Source: Perilla frutescens
Taxonomy: Eukaryota; Streptophyta; Magnoliopsida; Lamiales; Lamiaceae
Reading direction: 5' to 3'
Length of the DNA stretch: 64,000 bases
NCBI GenBank assembly: GCA_026008535.1
Contig: BRKX01000017.1
Coordinates: 12,106,501-12,170,500 of the forward strand
Under the pieces are notes generated by a model. It was not told the DNA's origin. It worked only from the letters and a program-made list of their open reading frames with translations, and ran no database searches. This document shows positions 61,701 through 64,000 of the stretch, piece after piece (the stretch's first letter is position 1; each line of letters starts with the position of its first letter). Position numbers and translations under genes: made by a program.

Positions 61701-62124
61701 TATCTCATATGGTTGATGCATAAACTCTGCATGGAAAACTTGAAATATGCGTGTTTGTTTGAACACAATGATCTTATAAAGTCTCCCCGTCATCTTGTAC
61801 TCCATCACGTTTATTCCAACAACAAAATCTATCAAAGCATAAACATTGCCTTCAATAAGGCACTGTTTAAACTTGTCTACACTTGCTTTTGGAATTGTTA
61901 CGTGAATTCGTACACCCTACAAAAAAAATTAACTTTGTAAGTTTTAATTTTTTAAAAGAAAGCAAATCGTAAAGCTCATTAAATCAATGTACCTCTCTGT
62001 CATGAAATATGCATTCCATGCTAAATGCGTTTGTGTTTTCGTAGCAACGTATCAACCGAAGTTCTAAGCCGAATGTACTTTTACCTGGCTTCAACATCTG
62101 AACCGTTCCAAAAATGGGAGCCAT
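58784..62124 (-). pseudogene. RPA70-like single-strand DNA-binding protein, 16 exons
   Basis: The start ATG is at 62122-62124 (MAPIFGTVQ). Exons on the minus strand: 62124-61993, 61916-61646, 61575-61479, 61390-61266, 61194-61110, 60961-60826, 60723-60566, 60484-60376, 60316-60137, 60055-60008, 59933-59847, 59759-59587, 59509-59410, 59340-59181, 59096-59040, 58948-58784. Phases agree at most junctions. Domains: a DUF223-type OB fold (exons 1-2), a second OB fold (3-5), then two copies of the C-terminal RPA unit with zinc ribbon (exons 7-9, CKRC/CQKC; exons 12-14, CKEC/CEKC). It ends in a lysine-rich, nuclear-signal-like tail. Lesions are modest: TG instead of AG before exons 11 and 12 and an indel in exon 14 near 59275. 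Confidence 0.8.
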
Positions 62125-62979
62125 TGAGACTGTTGATTAAAAATATGCAGAAAATTTTTTGGATTTTTTGAAGAGGAATGATATGGGGATCGTATGAATT
62201 ATGCGTTCAGAATGGTGTTACTATGATTTAATATGGCTCAGATTTCAGTTGAACTCAAGTGGTGGAAGTAGTGGGTAGTTTTCTGAATTAAATATTAATA
62301 TTTTTATTATCTTAACATAATTAAATATTTTTACTTTGTTATTAATTTCTGAATTCAAGTAGTGGGTATTCATGCAGTTAGTGGACGTGTGTAGTTTTTT
62401 TACATTTTTTTTTTCATGTAGTATAGATTATTTTATATATTTGTCAATTAAATTGTATTTATCATAACTTTCAATTAATTAATCCAAACAACAAATGTAA
62501 ATCGATGGCCTCTTTCAGTTTTGTTTTATTTTCTGAAATGTATATTTTTTTTTCGTGCACCTAGTAATTAACTTAAGTTGCTCCTTATAATTACACACTA
62601 TAAATCTGCATTATAGACATTTATATATTATATAACTATTCTAAATGGTAATTTTTTTTTAATATTACAAAAATAAACGTCTTAATTTTAGACTTTTAAT
62701 TTATTAATTACAACAAAAATAAACGCGGCGGGATGTGAGATTAATAATTTATTAAAGAAATAAACGCAATCGGATTTTTTTAATAAATACTTTAAGGAAT
62801 TTATTAATTTTTATTTAACATTATTGACACAACGATGTGCAACTACACAATTGAATATTTTAAAATATTTAATTAATATTTTAATTGAATAATATAGCTA
62901 AATTTATTGACCTCAGAATTACAATTTTTTTACAAAATTGCCATCAATCAATTTGAAATCAATTTCAATTGAAAACCTT
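62125..62979. other. Helitron 5' region upstream of RPA
   Basis: AT-rich sequence between the RPA start and the 5' terminus. It presumably holds the RPA promoter, but no clear TATA position stands out. No gene is seen. Confidence 0.5.
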
Positions 62980-62998
62980 CTTTTTATATATAGTATAA
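62980..62998 (-). repeat. probable Helitron 5' terminus
   Basis: The minus strand reads TATACTATATATAAAAAGA from 62998 downward, preceded by TT where TC is expected. The motif agrees with plant Helitron 5' ends, but the mutated first bases make the exact edge uncertain by a few bases. Confidence 0.45.
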
Positions 62999-63730
62999 AT
63001 GTGTTTCAATTAAAAAAACTAACTTGAAAAAAAATATGAAATAAATCATCTTCAATTAACTACTCTAAAATTATAATTACGTAGACTAATGAATACAAAA
63101 TGTCTAGAAATTAGGTAGTGACCATATATAGGTATAATGTTGCCTTATTTTCAATTATCAATAAATATTTTCAAATTTTATAATATATATGTATGTATGT
63201 ATATACATATGTATAATCAATTTCCTGTAAAAAGTACAAACTAGGAAACAAACTAAAACATAATATATATGAAATAAAATACAAAATAAAATCAAATTTA
63301 AATATTTATTATTTTTTGATTTATAATTGTAATATTAATATAATTTTCATAAACACAATTATATATAAAATTATATGTATAAATCCACATATGGGTATGG
63401 GGCGGGTTGGGTACTAAGGTACCCATACCCGCACCCGTACCCATAAAAAAATGTGGGTAATTACCCGTGCCCGTGCCCGTCCCCATTGATTGGGTAATTA
63501 CCATATTCATTATGGATAATTTTTGTGGGTATCCATAGGATCCGTTACCCATTGCCATCACTACTCTTATACATATATTTAGACTAGACCAAACCTCGTA
63601 AACTCATTATGCACGCTTTATTAGAGCTCATATAATAGTTTCTTTTTTAATTTTAATGAGAAATTCTTCAATAATAAACATATACTATTCTATTTCGGGA
63701 TAAGAAAGTCGCAATGGTCCTTTGACCCTT

Positions 63731-63820
63731 TAAGGATGACTTAGTGGTGGAGTGATATTATCTTGAGGCTAAGATCTCAAATTAAAATCTCACCACCAAC
63801 ACTATTAGGTGTGAGCCTAT
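63731..63820 (+). mobile_element. decayed tRNA-derived SINE
   Basis: AAGGATGACTTAGTGGTGGAGTG keeps the A-box-like TGACTTAGTGG. About 40 bases on, CAAATTAAAATCTC stands where the B box would be, but is degraded. The layout and several words (GGTGGAGTG, AATCTC, GGTGTGAG) match the better preserved SINE at 18342-18452. Downstream TATTACACAGGGACGGA occurs twice (63844-63860, 63889-63905). Confidence 0.5.
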
Positions 63821-64000
63821 CTTACACAGTCATTATGTGTGACTATTACACAGGGACGGAGTTTACCCAGCTATAATTTACACAGATTATTACACAGGGA
63901 CGGAATTAATCAAATGCGTTGTAATTATTATACAAGAATAGAAATTATCCTATTGTAGTTTACAGACTATTACGCATGAATATAATTTACTCAATATGTA

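Larger units (their letters stand above)
47387..62998 (-). mobile_element. Helitron with Rep/Hel and RPA genes
   Basis: The 3' end is CTAG at 47387-47390 (plus view), preceded by host A. A GCGC-rich hairpin lies exactly ten bases inward. The minus strand then carries Rep/Hel (47768-52265, with upstream mini-exons to 54765) and an RPA70-like gene (58784-62124). Near 62998 the minus strand reads TATACTATATATAAAAAG, the usual look of plant Helitron 5' ends (TC + TATACTAT...), although the initial C is T here. Helitrons transpose by rolling-circle replication using the Rep/Hel. The RPA is a recurrent partner gene in plants. Confidence 0.75.
47023..63563. mobile_element. hAT-like element, arms on both sides of the Helitron
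   Basis: The left arm begins TAGGGTATGGGTAGAGTATTA at 47023 and is rich in GTACCC/CCCATACCCG words up to about 47170, then AT-rich. The right arm (about 63000-63563) is AT-rich, then has the same GGGTAC/CCCATACCCGCACCCG words and ends CCATCACTA. The arms are inverted relatives with TAG ends. The Helitron between them is flanked by A and T as its insertion chemistry requires. Whether the arms are one split copy or two neighbouring copies is not proven. Confidence 0.45.

Overview
This is a plant nuclear window made almost entirely of transposable elements. It is AT-rich, has plant-type introns, and carries plant-specific families: Ty1/copia and Ty3/gypsy LTR elements, MuDR-type MULEs, CACTA/EnSpm, a Helitron with RPA genes, Stowaway and hAT-like MITEs, and tRNA-derived SINEs. 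The mix fits a dicot, probably from gene-poor heterochromatin; I cannot name the species. I found no ordinary cellular gene and no functional tRNA or rRNA. Nearly every coding region has stops, frameshifts or deletions.

Layout from left to right. 1-2589: 3' half of a copia element with its LTR, abutting a Ulp1-protease fragment. 2590-6690: two broken pieces of a Ulp1-type MULE gene plus GCTAAA minisatellites. 6700-11500: AT-rich, with a possible MITE, an RNase H fragment on the minus strand and a Stowaway MITE. 11508-15411: a MULE whose transposase core is deleted and which carries a small GRF zinc-finger gene. 15425-28419: a CACTA element on the minus strand, interrupted by a SINE and by a full-length copia (19095-28334, TSD AAAAT). 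That copia's left LTR is itself split by a gypsy solo LTR (19591-23083, TSD AAAAG). 28746-38438: a hAT-like element split by a gypsy LARD-type element with two roughly 2.95 kb LTRs and no coding interior (29165-37896, TSD GTATA). 38756-39127: a MULE-type MITE with a 9-bp TSD. 39550-44544: a copia on the minus strand that has lost one LTR. 46063-46418: a second copy of the same MITE.

47387-62998 reads as one 15.6 kb Helitron on the minus strand. It has the CTAG/hairpin 3' terminus and a recognisable but imperfect 5' terminus. It encodes a Rep/helicase (47768-52265) and a 16-exon RPA70-like gene (58784-62124). Its odd parts are an array of tandemly duplicated phase-symmetric mini-exons upstream of Rep (52535-54765), a duplicated zinc-ribbon OB unit inside the RPA gene, and a plus-strand leader-like unit between the two genes (about 55.5-58.1 kb). 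Arms of a hAT-like element lie on both sides (47023 and 63563), so the Helitron may have landed inside it. A decayed SINE lies at 63731.

How the parts work together: the Helitron Rep/Hel would nick and unwind DNA while the RPA binds single strands, but Rep/Hel carries a mutated Walker A, a premature stop and a frameshift, so the copy is probably not autonomous. The remaining elements are nested fossils whose target duplications give a clear order of insertion.
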